The position numbers and the translations under genes were made by a program. The notes below the pieces were generated by a model. It saw only the letters and a list, made by a program, of their open reading frames with translations, was not told the DNA's origin and made no database searches. From assembly GCF_036850765.1 (NCBI RefSeq), contig NC_089492.1, positions 293,778,590 to 293,842,589 of the forward strand: a stretch of DNA of 64,000 nt. The letters run 5' to 3'. The DNA is from Saccopteryx bilineata. Its lineage: Eukaryota > Chordata > Mammalia > Chiroptera > Emballonuridae. Positions 32,114-42,277 of this stretch are shown piece by piece; the first letter of the stretch is position 1; the number at the start of each line of letters is the position of its first letter.

Positions 32114-33635
32114 CTATAATGGAGATTTTTCGACTACATTAAGGCATTGGTACGGCTGAGATAAAACCATTATTTTAACTGTTTTTATTCTTTTTTTAAT
32201 AAAAGCAAATAACTTGTTAAGGATTACGGGTCCAATAGTGAGGGCCAACAACAGTATTAACAATGGTCCTGCTAGTGTAGTTATCAATGTAGTTAGCCAA
32301 GGTGACAGTTTGAATATAGAGGTGAACCAATCTAAATTGTCATTATTTTGCTGAATGTGCTCTGCTAACTGTTTTATCTTATCTATTTTATCCTGGATTT
32401 CATTGCTGTTATCAGTTAAATTAAAACAACATATTCCTTTTACTTTTTCACAACCCTGGTGGTGAAATAACAATAGATAATCAATAGCCGCCCGATTATC
32501 TAAAATAGCTTGACGTAATTGCTGCTGTTCATTATTTAAAAGAGTCAATGCTTGAGACATTTCGTTGATGCTTTTAGCTAAGTTACAAGCTAAATGCTGG
32601 ATTTGTCTATGATTGTAAGCACCCTATACTAGATTTCCTACATTTAAAATTATGGCATATCCTTCCGCTTCTGACAATAATCGTACTTCATTATGACATT
32701 CAGGTCCTACAGGGAGGGAGGCAGCACGCCTGCTGCGAAGAGTGGTATTGTGCTCAAGAAGTAACAAATCATTCTTGTTAGGTAAGAAAGTAGCAATCCT
32801 AGCCTGACCTGTGGTGGCACAGTGGATAAAGTGTCAACCTGGAAATGCTGAGGTTGCCGGTTCGAAACCCTGGGCTTGCCTGGTCAAGGCACATATGGGA
32901 GTTGATGCTTCCAGCTCCTCCCCCCTGTCTCTCTCTTCTCTCTCTCTCTGTCTCTCTCCCTCCCTCTCTCTCTCCTCTCTAAAATGAATAAATAAAATAA
33001 AATAATTAAAAAAATATTAAAAAAAAAAAAAAAGTAGCAATCCTAGATAAACAACAAGTGGTGTCAGTAAGATTAGGGGGAATATAATTATACGTCATAG
33101 AGTTACAGGTAAAGAACCATCCAGTAGGCAAGGTAACATAGCCATAAATGGAAGGGTATTTGATAGTATTATTACAGGGTAAAAAACCAGGGATTGTCTT
33201 ACAATTTTTACTACAATTAACAAAAAGAACACAAGTATCATTGGGTACAATAATGCTATGGGGAGTATGAATCTGTAATGCATGGCTTGGCAACTGATAA
33301 GAAGCTTTTCCCCAGTTTGCTAAATCTAGATAAGTTACAGTCTTATTAGGGATACTGGAGAAGAAAGTTAAATTCCTTATGTCAGCTGCCGGTTTACATA
33401 CCGGGCGTAGACATTTTCCTAGCATGAAATGAGTATGACTATCCTGTTCAAGGCAAAACGATGAGACATTTAGGGTGCGTGCTAAAGCCACCCATAAATT
33501 CTCTGGATGATTCAGGGTTTCCTGGAAAGCAGGTACTGGTTTAATACTGGACAACATACAAAAGAAAACCATTGCTACGATTCGGGTAAGAACCGCACTT
33601 TTAAGGGATTGTGGGGATTCGCTTTGACTCTCCAT
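32114..33635 (-). pseudogene. env: env of provirus, broken by SINE-C and a stop
   Basis: Starts with ATG at 33635, overlapping the end of pol by 61 nt. A hydrophobic signal segment lies at about residues 15-35, then an SU-like region with several N-glycosylation motifs (NVSS, NCSK, NLTD). The frame ends in a SINE-C at 33031-32803. Beyond the SINE an RSRR furin-type site (about 32720) marks the SU/TM border, with a TAG just after GNLV (about 32628). The TM part has the immunosuppressive-domain-like segment, the CX6CC motif (CEKVKGICC, about 32450) and a C-terminal membrane anchor (about 32285-32210). The CX6CC motif indicates gamma-type Env. SU is only about 220 residues, short for the group. 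Confidence 0.9.
32803..33031 (+). repeat. SINE-C, plus, inserted in env
   Basis: CCTGACCTGTGGTGGCACAG head to a poly-A tail. AAGTAGCAATCCTAG is duplicated on both sides (about 32788-32802 and 33032-33046), so SINE-C was active after the provirus integrated. Confidence 0.96.
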
Positions 33636-36600
33636 TTTGCTTTTTTTAAGCCCGGTTTTTGAGCTAATTTTACATGTGATAGATGAATCCAGTAAGGTTT
33701 TTCAGCTATCCTTACAGCCGTGGGCGTGCTGAACAGTACCTGGAACAGTCCTTGCCACCAAGCGTCAAGGTTCCCGCGACGGTGGTTAAGAATCCATACC
33801 CATTGTCCTGGCTCCGGTGGAGTTGGCAGTGGAAGTCCTTTGAGTTGGTCCTTCTGCTGGTCTCTAAGCGCCCGTACTTCTGCACGTATCAGTTGTAATG
33901 CCTGTAAGGACTTTAGAAAACTTTGGTTAGAACCCTCAATTTTTTCCCTCGTTATTTGTGGAACCAAAGGAGTTGGTTGCCCATACATTAACTCATAAGG
34001 AGTCCATTTTCCTGTATAAGGTGTATTTTGAACCCTATATAATGCAAAAGGGAGTAGCTCTATCCAATTTTTGCCAGTCTCCTTTCTTAACTTAATTATA
34101 GTCTCTTTAAGGGTCCTATTCATCCTCTCGACTTGCCCTGAACTTTGAGGCCGATAAATGCAATGTAATTTCCAATTGATCCCTAATCTTTTTGCCAATT
34201 CCTGTGATATCTTGGACACAAAAGCAGGTCCATTATCTGACCCTACAGCAATGGGAATGCTATATCGTGGAATGATTTCTCTTAAAAGTATTTTACAAAC
34301 TGTTGAACCAGTTTCTCCTTTTGTAGGAAAAGCCTCAGTCCATCCAGTAAAGGTGTCTATTAGAACAAGCAAATATTTGTAGCCTAATTTCCCTGGACTC
34401 ATTTCGGTAAAGTCCATTTCCTATAGTTCTCCAGGAGCTTTTCCTCGGTGCCTGATGAGAGGAGGTAATTTCTTATTGACAGCATTTACTTTGGCGCAGG
34501 CCTGACACCTAGACACAACAGAGTGTATAATATCTCTGATTTCTGCTCCCCTATAATATTTTCTTACTAAATGTTCTAGTTTTTGTTGTCCTAAGTGGGA
34601 GCTGCTATGTATATCTTGAATTATTTGTCTTAACACTCCTTGTGGTAGGTATATTCTGCTGTCTGGTAATTCTATCCATTCCTGTTTACTTTTCTTACCC
34701 CCTAGTTGCTTACCTTTCTCTTCTTCCTTTGGCTCATACCTCGGTTCTATTTGTAAACTAGGGGGTGGGATGAGCAGCAGTTGGTTAGTGTGTTCCTCCT
34801 CTTCTGCTGCATTCCGTGCCGCTTGATCAGCAAAATGGTTTCCTTTCACTATAGGGGAATCCCCCTTTTGATGTCCTTTGCAATGTATTATTGCCACCTT
34901 TTTGGGCAACAAAATGGCTTCTAACAGAGCTAAAATCTCATTCTTATTTTTAATTTCCTTTCCTGCAGCAGTCAACAACCCACGCTCCCGGTAGATGGCG
35001 CCATGTACATGGGCCGTGGCAAAGGCATATTTACTGTCTGTATAGATGTTGGCACTTTTCCCTTCAGCAATTCTAAGGGCCTGTGTGAGTCCGATAAGCT
35101 CGGCCCATTGTGCAGATGTGCCTTTAGGCAGTGCCTTTTTCCATAACATAGTATCTTGAGTGGTCACCGCAGTTCCAGCATACCTTTGCCCATCCCGAAC
35201 ATAGCTACTTCCATCTGTAAACAAAGTTAAATCTGCCTTCTCGTAGGCCTGATCCCGTAGATCTGGTCTGGCTCCTGTAATGGTATCTAATATTTGTCTA
35301 CAGTCATGGATCATCGATGGGTCTGGCAACGGGAGCAATGTAGCAGGATTCAAGGCTGTTGTTTTCAAAAATTGTATTGCGGGGCGGTTCAGCAACTGTG
35401 CCTGGTACTGTGTTAGTCAGGCATTTGAGATCCACCTATCCGGTGGAGCCTGCAGCACTTGTTCTAAATAGTGCTCTCCAATGACCTGAATGTCTTGACC
35501 CAAAGTCAGTTTACTGGCCTCCTTAACAAGGATGGAGGTAACAGCAAGTGCTCTCAAACAATTTGGCCAACCTGATGACACAGGATCTAGTCTTCTGGAC
35601 AGATAGGCTATTGGTCTTTTCCAAGGTCCCAGTTCTTGACAGAGGACCCCTAGAGCAATGCCCTTCTTCTCAGTTACAAATAGGTGAAAAGACTTAGACA
35701 AGTCTGGCAGGGTTAATGCCGGGGCTGCAACTAGGGCCTCCTTGAGTTTTTGAAAAGACTCCCGTGCCTCCTCTGTCCATACAAATTGTTCCTCTTTTCC
35801 CCGTGTCAATTCATGCAAAGGTTTGGCCAGCTCTGCAAATCCCAGTATCCAAAGTCTGCAATATCCCACAGCACCTAAAAATTCTCATACTTGCCTCTTA
35901 CTTACAGGCTCAGGAATCTGTAATATAGTCTGAATTCTTTGGCTAGACAAGCCACGTTGTCCCCCCCTCAAGTCATACCCTAAGTAACTCACGGTTTGGG
36001 TGACAATTTGGGCCTTCTTAGCGGATACTCGATAGCCCATCCGTTGCAGTTCTTGGAGTAGTTCCAATGTAGTTTCTCGGCAACTCTCCTGGTTTGGGGC
36101 TGCGATAAGGAGATCATCTACATACTGCAGCAGCACAATTGAAGAGTGGCCGGCTCGAAACTCCTGTAAGTCTTTGCACAAAGCCTCATTAAATATGGTT
36201 GGTGAATTCTTAAAACCCTGAGGGAGCCTGGTCCAAGTGTATTGGCCTGAAAGTCCATTCTCAGGATCATGCCACTCAAAGGCAAACATTTCCTGACTTT
36301 GCTTTGCTAATGGAATGCAAAAGAAGGCATCTTTCAAATCTAATACTGAATAGAAAACATGAGTCGGTGGCAATGAACTTAATAGGGTATAGGGGTTTGG
36401 CACAGTAGGATGTATGGTCTCTACCCGAGCATTCACTTCACGCAGGTCCTGCACTGGGCGATAGTCCTGAGTTCCAGGCTTTTGTACTGGCAGTAGAGGA
36501 GTGTTCCAGGCAGATTGGCATTCCCGGAGAATCCCGGCTTTTAATAAGCACCTCAAGTGCTGTGCTATACCCTGTTTAGCCCGAGCAGGTACAGGGTACT

Positions 36601-37144
36601 GTCTGAGGCGTACTGGGCTGCCATCGCTCCGCAACAGCACTACTACAGGCGGCTGATGTACTGCCAATCCCGGAGGATTGTTCTCTGCCTAAACTCCAGG
36701 AACCTGCTGCTTTACTTCCTCGGGGACGCCCGTAAACCTGCTCTTACCTTCCGGGAGGGAGGCAATCAGGTATTCTTCTGATATTGGCACAGTCACTAAT
36801 ACCTTGCCTTCTGCATTCTTCTCCTGGTTGAAGGTTATTGTTGCTTGAAATTTTTGCAACAAATCTCGTCCCAACAGCGGGTAAGGGCAGTCTGGAATAA
36901 TCAGGAATGAATGAGTAATAGTCCCTCGCGCCAGGTCTGTAATCCGAGCAGTGGCTTGAGGATATGAGACAGCTTTGCCAGTGACCCCTATTACCTTTGT
37001 GGATTCCTTTTGTAATGTCCCAAGTGGTCTCTTTAGGATGGAATAAGTGGCCCCCGTGTCAACTAGGAAGGTAGTTGGTTTCCCCTCAATTGACAGTGTG
37101 ACCATAGGCTCCTGGGGGCCAACAGAAATGGAGCCTTGGCCCCG
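33575..37144 (-). pseudogene. pol: pro-pol of provirus, interrupted by several stops
   Basis: Domains in order on the minus strand. Protease: LVDTGATYSIL (about 37060) and LLGRDLL. Reverse transcriptase: [12 protein letters not shown] and the QYVDDLLIA active site (about 36130). RNase H: FTDGSS, TDSKYAF and KGHQKG (35220-34860). Integrase zinc-binding HHCC (HSSSHLGQ ... CQAC, about 34600-34490). Integrase core: LIDTFTGW, SDNGPAF and GQVERM with exactly 35 residues between the second Asp and the Glu (DD35E, 34357-34127). In-frame stops: TAG 36689-36691, TGA 35885-35887, a stop at about 35417-35396 and TAG at about 34421. Otherwise one frame throughout. Pro is in frame with gag across the TGA at 37145, the arrangement used for termination suppression. 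Confidence 0.95.
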
Positions 37145-38832
37145 TCAATCTAATTGGAGCAAAACTTGTGAGCTTTGTTCCTGATTCACGGCCTGTAGCT
37201 TAGGGCAATCCTTCTTCCAATGACCTTTCTCTTTGCAATAAGCACACTGGTCTTTATCTAGTTGCTTCTGCGGGAAAGTTCCCTTCTTTCCCTTAAAGGG
37301 CTGCTGTTTCCCTTTTGGTCCTTTTGATTGCTGTGCCAAGAGTAGTTTTACAGCTGCTCTCCCTAACTCAGGGTCATCACGATTGACATAGACTCTCTGT
37401 GCTATTTCTAATAATTCACTCCTATTCTTTCCCTCAAATCCTTCTATTTTCTGGAGCTTCTTTCTAATGTCTGGGGCTGCCTGAGTGACGAAGGTTATGT
37501 TTATTAGCCTGCAATTTTCCTCTGCCTCAGGATCAATAGGGGTATAAACCCGGTAGGCCTCCATTAGCCGCTCTAAATATGCAGCAGGGGACTCATCCTT
37601 CCCCTGAGTTACCTCACTACCTTACTAAAGTTGGTTGGTTTCTTAGCAGCTGCCTTTATTCCCCTTAATAGAGCCCGGCGATATTGGGTAAGCGATTCCC
37701 TATCCCTGACATTGTTTGGATCCCAACTGGGGGGGCTCCTGGGGAGCGTCCTCTCTAGTTCCCTTTCAGTGCCCCCCTCTTCCCTAAATACTTTTTCAGC
37801 TTCTTGGCTGATGCGGGTTCTTTCTTCCGTTGTGAACAGAGTATGCAAAAGCTGCTGACAATCATCCCAAGTTGGTTGATGGGTCCTGAAAACAGTCTCA
37901 AGCAAAGAAATTAACCCCTGAGGTTTCTCTGAAAACGACGGGGTCTGATGTTTCCAATTATAAAGGTCACTAGTAGAAAAAGGAATATAAATCATTCAGG
38001 ACGGTGCATGTGGTCCTTCATCTAGTGGGGGAAGCACCTCCCTAAGAGGTAACATTGGGGCACCTCCAGCAAAGGAAGGTTGAGCATAAGGGGTTCCCCC
38101 CCAGGTGTGGGGAGGACTCTGGACATTCTCGGGCACCATTGAATCCGGCTCCCTGGGCTTCTGATAAGGAGGAGGATAATTTACAGGGTCTACTATATCC
38201 TCAGTAACATCAGAAAGGACCGGATATGATTTGGGAGGCTCTTTTTCAGGTGCAGGTGGAGCGGAGGGAGGGCGAGGCTTAATGTCTGCTGTGCTCACAC
38301 AAATAGCTCTCTTAACCTTTTGATTTGCTTTTATGCACCTCTTAATGTACCCAGGTTAGTCTGTAGCTATATCTATCTAAACATCTATATACACATATTG
38401 ATCTGGGTGAGGCACCTGATATATAATGGCTCTTACTGCAAAAACTATGGGCAGATCAAAGGTTCCTTCAGATGGCCATCCAACCTTAAGAGATGGCCAC
38501 TCCACTTGGCTTAAGGTCCGGAGAGTTTCTCGATCGGGTGGAGGTCCCCCATAACCCTGAGCTCTCTTCTGAAAATCAGAGAAGTTACTTAAAATGCAAT
38601 CAAGAGGGGATTTAAGAGTAGATTCTTGCTGTCCCATCTCGCGGTACTTGTTCTTCTCAGCCAGGTATGCTTCTAGTCCTACAAAGACAACACACAGGAT
38701 TCCCCACCCTATAAGCAGGGTGATCCAGATAGATGAGCGTTGATCACACTGTACTGGCAAACAAATTAACACCAAACACAACAGTGCAGCAAGTCCCAGG
38801 AGGGCAATACACAAAATTTCCCACACAGTCAT
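37145..38832 (-). pseudogene. gag: gag of provirus with AUG-started upstream leader; broken
   Basis: An ATG at 38832 opens a 65-codon leader with two hydrophobic stretches (ILCIALLGLAALLCLVLICL and ITLLIGWGILCVVFVGL), continuous in frame with the myristoylation-type start MGQQ (ATG 38637-38635) of matrix. Matrix keeps the VEWP and VGWP signatures. A p12-like region contains a PPPY late domain (about 38175); capsid starts near the FSTSDLYNWK block (37975); nucleocapsid has one CX2CX4HX4C knuckle (CAYCKEKGHWKKDC, about 37230). Breaks: TAG 38377-38379, TAA 38356-38358, TGA 37996-37998, and a frameshift at about 37610-37625. The final codon TGA (37145-37147) separates gag from pro in the same frame. 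Confidence 0.93.
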
Positions 38833-39093
38833 TCAGGCTAAACAAACAACTAGACAGCAGCGCGGCGTGGCGCGAGTGAGCTCACTACTTCAAAACGATC
38901 GATCGATTTCAGACAGAAACAGAAACCTCGGCTGGCAGCGTCCTGCCCTTTGGCCCGAGTGTCTGGGCGGGTCACTGACAGCGTCCTGTCTGCCACCACA
39001 GACTGTAAGTGCTCCGGAGCCAGATTACAAAAACAAGAAATTCTACAACAAAATACTCACCGCCTGTCCCCAGCCAAAATTTCCATAATGGGA

Positions 39094-39111
39094 ATCCCGG
39101 ACGAGCCCCCA
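39094..39111 (-). other. primer binding site, tRNA-Pro type
   Basis: Minus strand TGGGGGCTCGTCCGGGAT, four bases after the 5' LTR end. This is the proline tRNA primer site used by murine leukaemia-type gammaretroviruses. Confidence 0.96.
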
Positions 39112-39115
39112 TAAA

Positions 39116-39654
39116 TGTTGCACTCGCCGGGTAAAACAAACACTGGAGACGTTTGGAGAGTTTCAGACAAAGTTTTATGGCCAAGAGAAAAAGAAAAGAA
39201 AATAAAACAAAACAAACCTGCGCAGGGGTGAGCTCAGGTGGTAGTCACAAGAGTCACACCGAGCGCCTACAGTCTAGGGGTTTTTATAGCATAGCAAGCA
39301 AGCGGTTCATACAGAAGCGAATTTGGCGTTTAGCAATTGGCTCCCCCAAATTAAATTTTAGTCACGTGCCTTAGTAACCAGTCATACAGTTGAAAGCCCC
39401 CAGCTGGAAATGTCCCTATCTATCCCCTAGGATGTGGTTACATTAACTATCTTAGGAGTTTTTATGACTTCCTTATTTCAAGGACTCCTCAGCTCCTAGT
39501 CATCCTGGGAGTCTAACGACTTCCCTATCTCAAGGACTCATCTGTTTTTTTAGTCATCCTGGGAGTCTGGGCTCATCTGTTTACTGGACTAGTTCCTTTG
39601 AAGTTATTTCCAAAGCCCATTAATGTATTTTATGGCTTTTATTCAAATGTCACA
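39116..39654 (-). repeat. 5' LTR of provirus
   Basis: 539 bp, same length as the 3' LTR. Observed differences: C/T near 39123, a T/G in the A-rich tract, G/A in TACTGGACTAG, and A/G in ATTCAAATG. Confidence 0.97.
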
Positions 39655-39895
39655 TCAATCATCAGTTTTTTTGGACACCTTGTTCATTGATTGCTTTCTC
39701 ATATGTGCCTTGACCGCGGGCCTTCAGCAGATTGAGTAACCCCTTGCTTGAGCCAGCGACCTTGGGTCCAAGCTGGTGAGTTTTTTGCTCAAGCCAGATG
39801 AGCTTGCGCTCAAGCTGGCAACCTCGAGGTCTCGAACCTGGGTCCTTCGTATCCCAGTCCAATGTTCTATCCACTGCACCACTGCCTGGTCAGGC
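39655..39895 (-). repeat. SINE-B, minus, right part beyond the provirus
   Basis: TCAATCATCAGTTTTTTTGG continuing the SINE split at 31539, ending with head complement CACTGCCTGGTCAGGC. Confidence 0.93.
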
Positions 39896-40022
39896 ACTCT
39901 CTCTTTCTCTTTTTAAATGTTCATCTGTGCAATAGAATATTCTACGGGCTTGTAGAAATGTTCATTCCATCCATAGGTGAAAAAAATTGCAAATTCTGAT
40001 GCCAATCAAGAAGCAATATGGA

Positions 40023-40365
40023 GGCTGACCAGGCAGAAGCACAAGAGCATCAGACTGTGACAGAGAGGACCCGGGTTCAAATCCCTGAGGTTGGTGGCTT
40101 GAGCGTGGGCTCAGCAGCTTGAGCACAGGGTTGCTGGTTTGAATGTGGGATCATAGACACGACCCCATGGCTTGAAGCCCAAGGTTGCTGGCTTGAGCAA
40201 GGGTTCATTAGCTCTACTGGAGGCCATTGGTCAAAGCACATATGAGAAAGCAATGAATGAACAATAAGGTACCACAATGAAATCTGATGCTTCTCATCTC
40301 TCTTTCTTCCTGTCTTTCTGTACCTATCTTTCCCATTCTGTCTCTATCTCATTAAAAAAAAGAAG
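40023..40365 (+). repeat. SINE-B, plus, diverged
   Basis: GCTGACCAGGCAGAAGCACA head, GGGTTCAAATCCCTGAGG, tail ATTAAAAAAAAGAAG. GCAATATGGA/GCAATGTGGA flanks both sides. Confidence 0.88.
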
Positions 40366-40639
40366 AGGGAGCAATGTGGAAATATCTTAACAGTTTTATT
40401 GTTTTTTTGTCAGCTATTATTTAATATTTTTTCATTATATTTTAAAACATAACGATCTAGTTTTGTGTATCTCTTTTTATTGTTTTTATTTAAATATTAA
40501 ATGCATGAAATAATAAACTACAGTTTGTATCTTTTTTAATACTGAAAAGGGTCTTTAAGGCTAAAAACCTTAAGGTTGAATCCCACCACTAGAACTATGC
40601 CCCCAAATCCACTCTTCTAGCAGGCTAAAAAATAAGAGA

Positions 40640-40932
40640 ATCCCCTATTTGGAATGTAGGAATGAAATTACCCAGAATGTTCATTTCCAGGTGGGCAGTA
40701 TCATAGGGCGGGACTTCCATTGCCTTTCCACTGCCATTTCCTCACCTCCGTGTAATTTTACTGGGTCAGGAGCTACCAGTGATGGTGGGATTGGAAGCAA
40801 AAGGCAAAAAAAGCAGAGTTTCCCAAGGAAGTGTGTGGGTGACCCGTGCCAGGGCCAGAGAGCGACCAGGGTGCCTGTGCCGGGGCCACCTCCTCGCCTT
40901 CCACTCTCGCCCCGCCCCATCACCAGAGTCTG
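40640..40932 (+). promoter_or_regulatory. ZNF gene 2 promoter and 5' UTR, CpG-rich
   Basis: Shares ATTACCCAGAA (40668) and GGGCGGGACTTCC (40706) in the same order and spacing as the promoters at 20100 and 58790. GC and CpG content rise towards 40840-41060. The first exon with ATG follows at 40933. Confidence 0.78.
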
Positions 40933-40962
40933 ATGGTGGCCCTGCTGAGGCGCCTGGCTGAG
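40933..40962 (+). CDS. KRAB-ZNF gene 2, exon 1
   Basis: ATG followed by nine codons (MVALLRRLAE) and a consensus donor GAG|GTGAGC. Phase 0 at the donor is compatible with the KRAB-A exon at 51843, which opens with codons for VDVTFEDV. Exon 1 of KRAB-ZNF genes usually encodes just such a short peptide before the KRAB box. About 10.9 kb of ERV-filled intron separates them. Confidence 0.68.
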
Positions 40963-41459
40963 GTGAGCGGGTCCCGGGGCCCTCACCGCCTCACCCCTCC
41001 GAACCCGGAGCCCTGGTGCGGGGGCCAGTCATGTCTTGCAGCCCAGGCCCCCGCGTCTCGGACCGTCAGGTGCTGGTGGTGTTGTAAGGTACCAAAAAGC
41101 TGAAAAATTAATATTGATATTCTAGGAGGTAAGGTCAGGTTTTCTTGTCCCATCCTTCCTGTGTGGAGGGGAGGGAGAAGAATATAGAAGTTTCTGGCTT
41201 GCAAGAACAATAGGCCATTTAGTTTAAAATGTAAAATAAAGGTTAACAGAGAAACTTTTTCTCTTTCAATGGGAGTCATAATTTACATACCACCTTAAAT
41301 TGATTGTAGTTCCTCCCCCTTCCTGGAATCTTGAGAGTAAAATACCTCTAGGCTAGTGAGGAAAGATGAACCCTAAAAGATTTGTAAACATCTTTGATTG
41401 TGTTACCTTGAAAGTCTTAATATTTCTGTATATCCCCTAAACAAATGTTGTCAGCTTGT

Positions 41460-41781
41460 GCCTGATAGATATGTGAATTACAAACTGCCCTCTTGATGTT
41501 TTGCTTATCTGTCAGACCTCACCCATACTGGACTATTTCCCCTGAGACAGAGGAATTCTAACCTGCCCCAAGAAGGAGCATTCCAGAAAGCTGAAATCCT
41601 AAAACTGTAAAAGGGAACACACCAGAACCTTTGACTCAGTATCCTCTCAGGCTCTCCCAAACACTACATAATTCGCCCCTAGTCTGTAACTGGTGCCCTT
41701 CTTCCTGACGAGGTGCCCTGGTAGGTCTTTCTCCTCTAACAAAGCCTGCACATCTGATGTTCGAGTGCTGTCTCATTCTTA
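41460..41781 (+). repeat. 5' LTR of old tRNA-Phe-type ERV
   Basis: Matches 47088-47429 along its length: CAGACCTCACCCATACTGGA, AAGAAGGAGCATTCCAGAAA, TCGCCCCTAGTCTGTAACTG, then an AACAAAGCCTGC end where the 3' copy reads AATAAAGCCTG. Confidence 0.85.
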
Positions 41782-41785
41782 TATT

Positions 41786-41803
41786 TTGTGCCAAAACCTG
41801 GGA
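41786..41803 (+). other. primer binding site, tRNA-Phe-like
   Basis: TTGTGCCAAAACCTGGGA, a few bases after the LTR, is close to TGGTGCCGAAACCCGGGA, the site used by HERV-F-type elements. Decayed. Confidence 0.6.
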
Positions 41804-42277
41804 CAGGGTACTAACTGCCTGGATGATCCCTCTTTGCCATCCAAACTTACAACCAGGGAAGGAATGGGCAGCGGCAGCTCGTCCCAGGCTTACTCTCTGA
41901 TTCTGCTTGGACGTGTAATTGTAGGTTGATTGGCCAGCAGTCTAACCCTGTCCTGAACCCCTGCCAAATCAGAAAGGTAAGGAGTTTCTCCCTTCCCCTT
42001 CCCCGGTCAGCTTCTCTTTTCCACAAAATTTTCTCCGGTCGGACTGTTTTCTCTGACACACCTCACGTTTTGATGGGTTTGACTTTCTCAGTAGACTGCA
42101 TGAAAGACTAGGCGCCTAGCCAAACCTCTCCACTCTCTTGGACTTCTTGTCCTCAGAGCTCCCTGACAGGTGATGATGACCTCTATCAGGGACGACTCCC
42201 CCACACAGAGATACTCTCCTCTTGGGACAGTGACAAAAGGTGGGGATGCCCCCTCTTGCTCACATGTTTCCACTATG

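Larger units (their letters stand above)
31540..39654 (-). mobile_element. full-length class I (gammaretrovirus-like) endogenous provirus
   Basis: 8115 bp on the minus strand in the order 5' LTR (39116-39654), primer site, gag, pro-pol, env, polypurine tract, 3' LTR (31540-32078). The 5-bp target duplication TCAAT lies at 31535-31539 and 39655-39659. LTRs are both 539 bp and differ at four positions in my hand alignment, so integration is recent. tRNA-Pro primer site, single Cys-His box in NC, gag and pro in one frame separated by a stop, and pol/env overlap all fit gammaretroviruses. Every gene carries stops or a frameshift and a SINE-C sits in env, so this copy cannot make functional Gag, Pol or Env. 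Confidence 0.96.
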
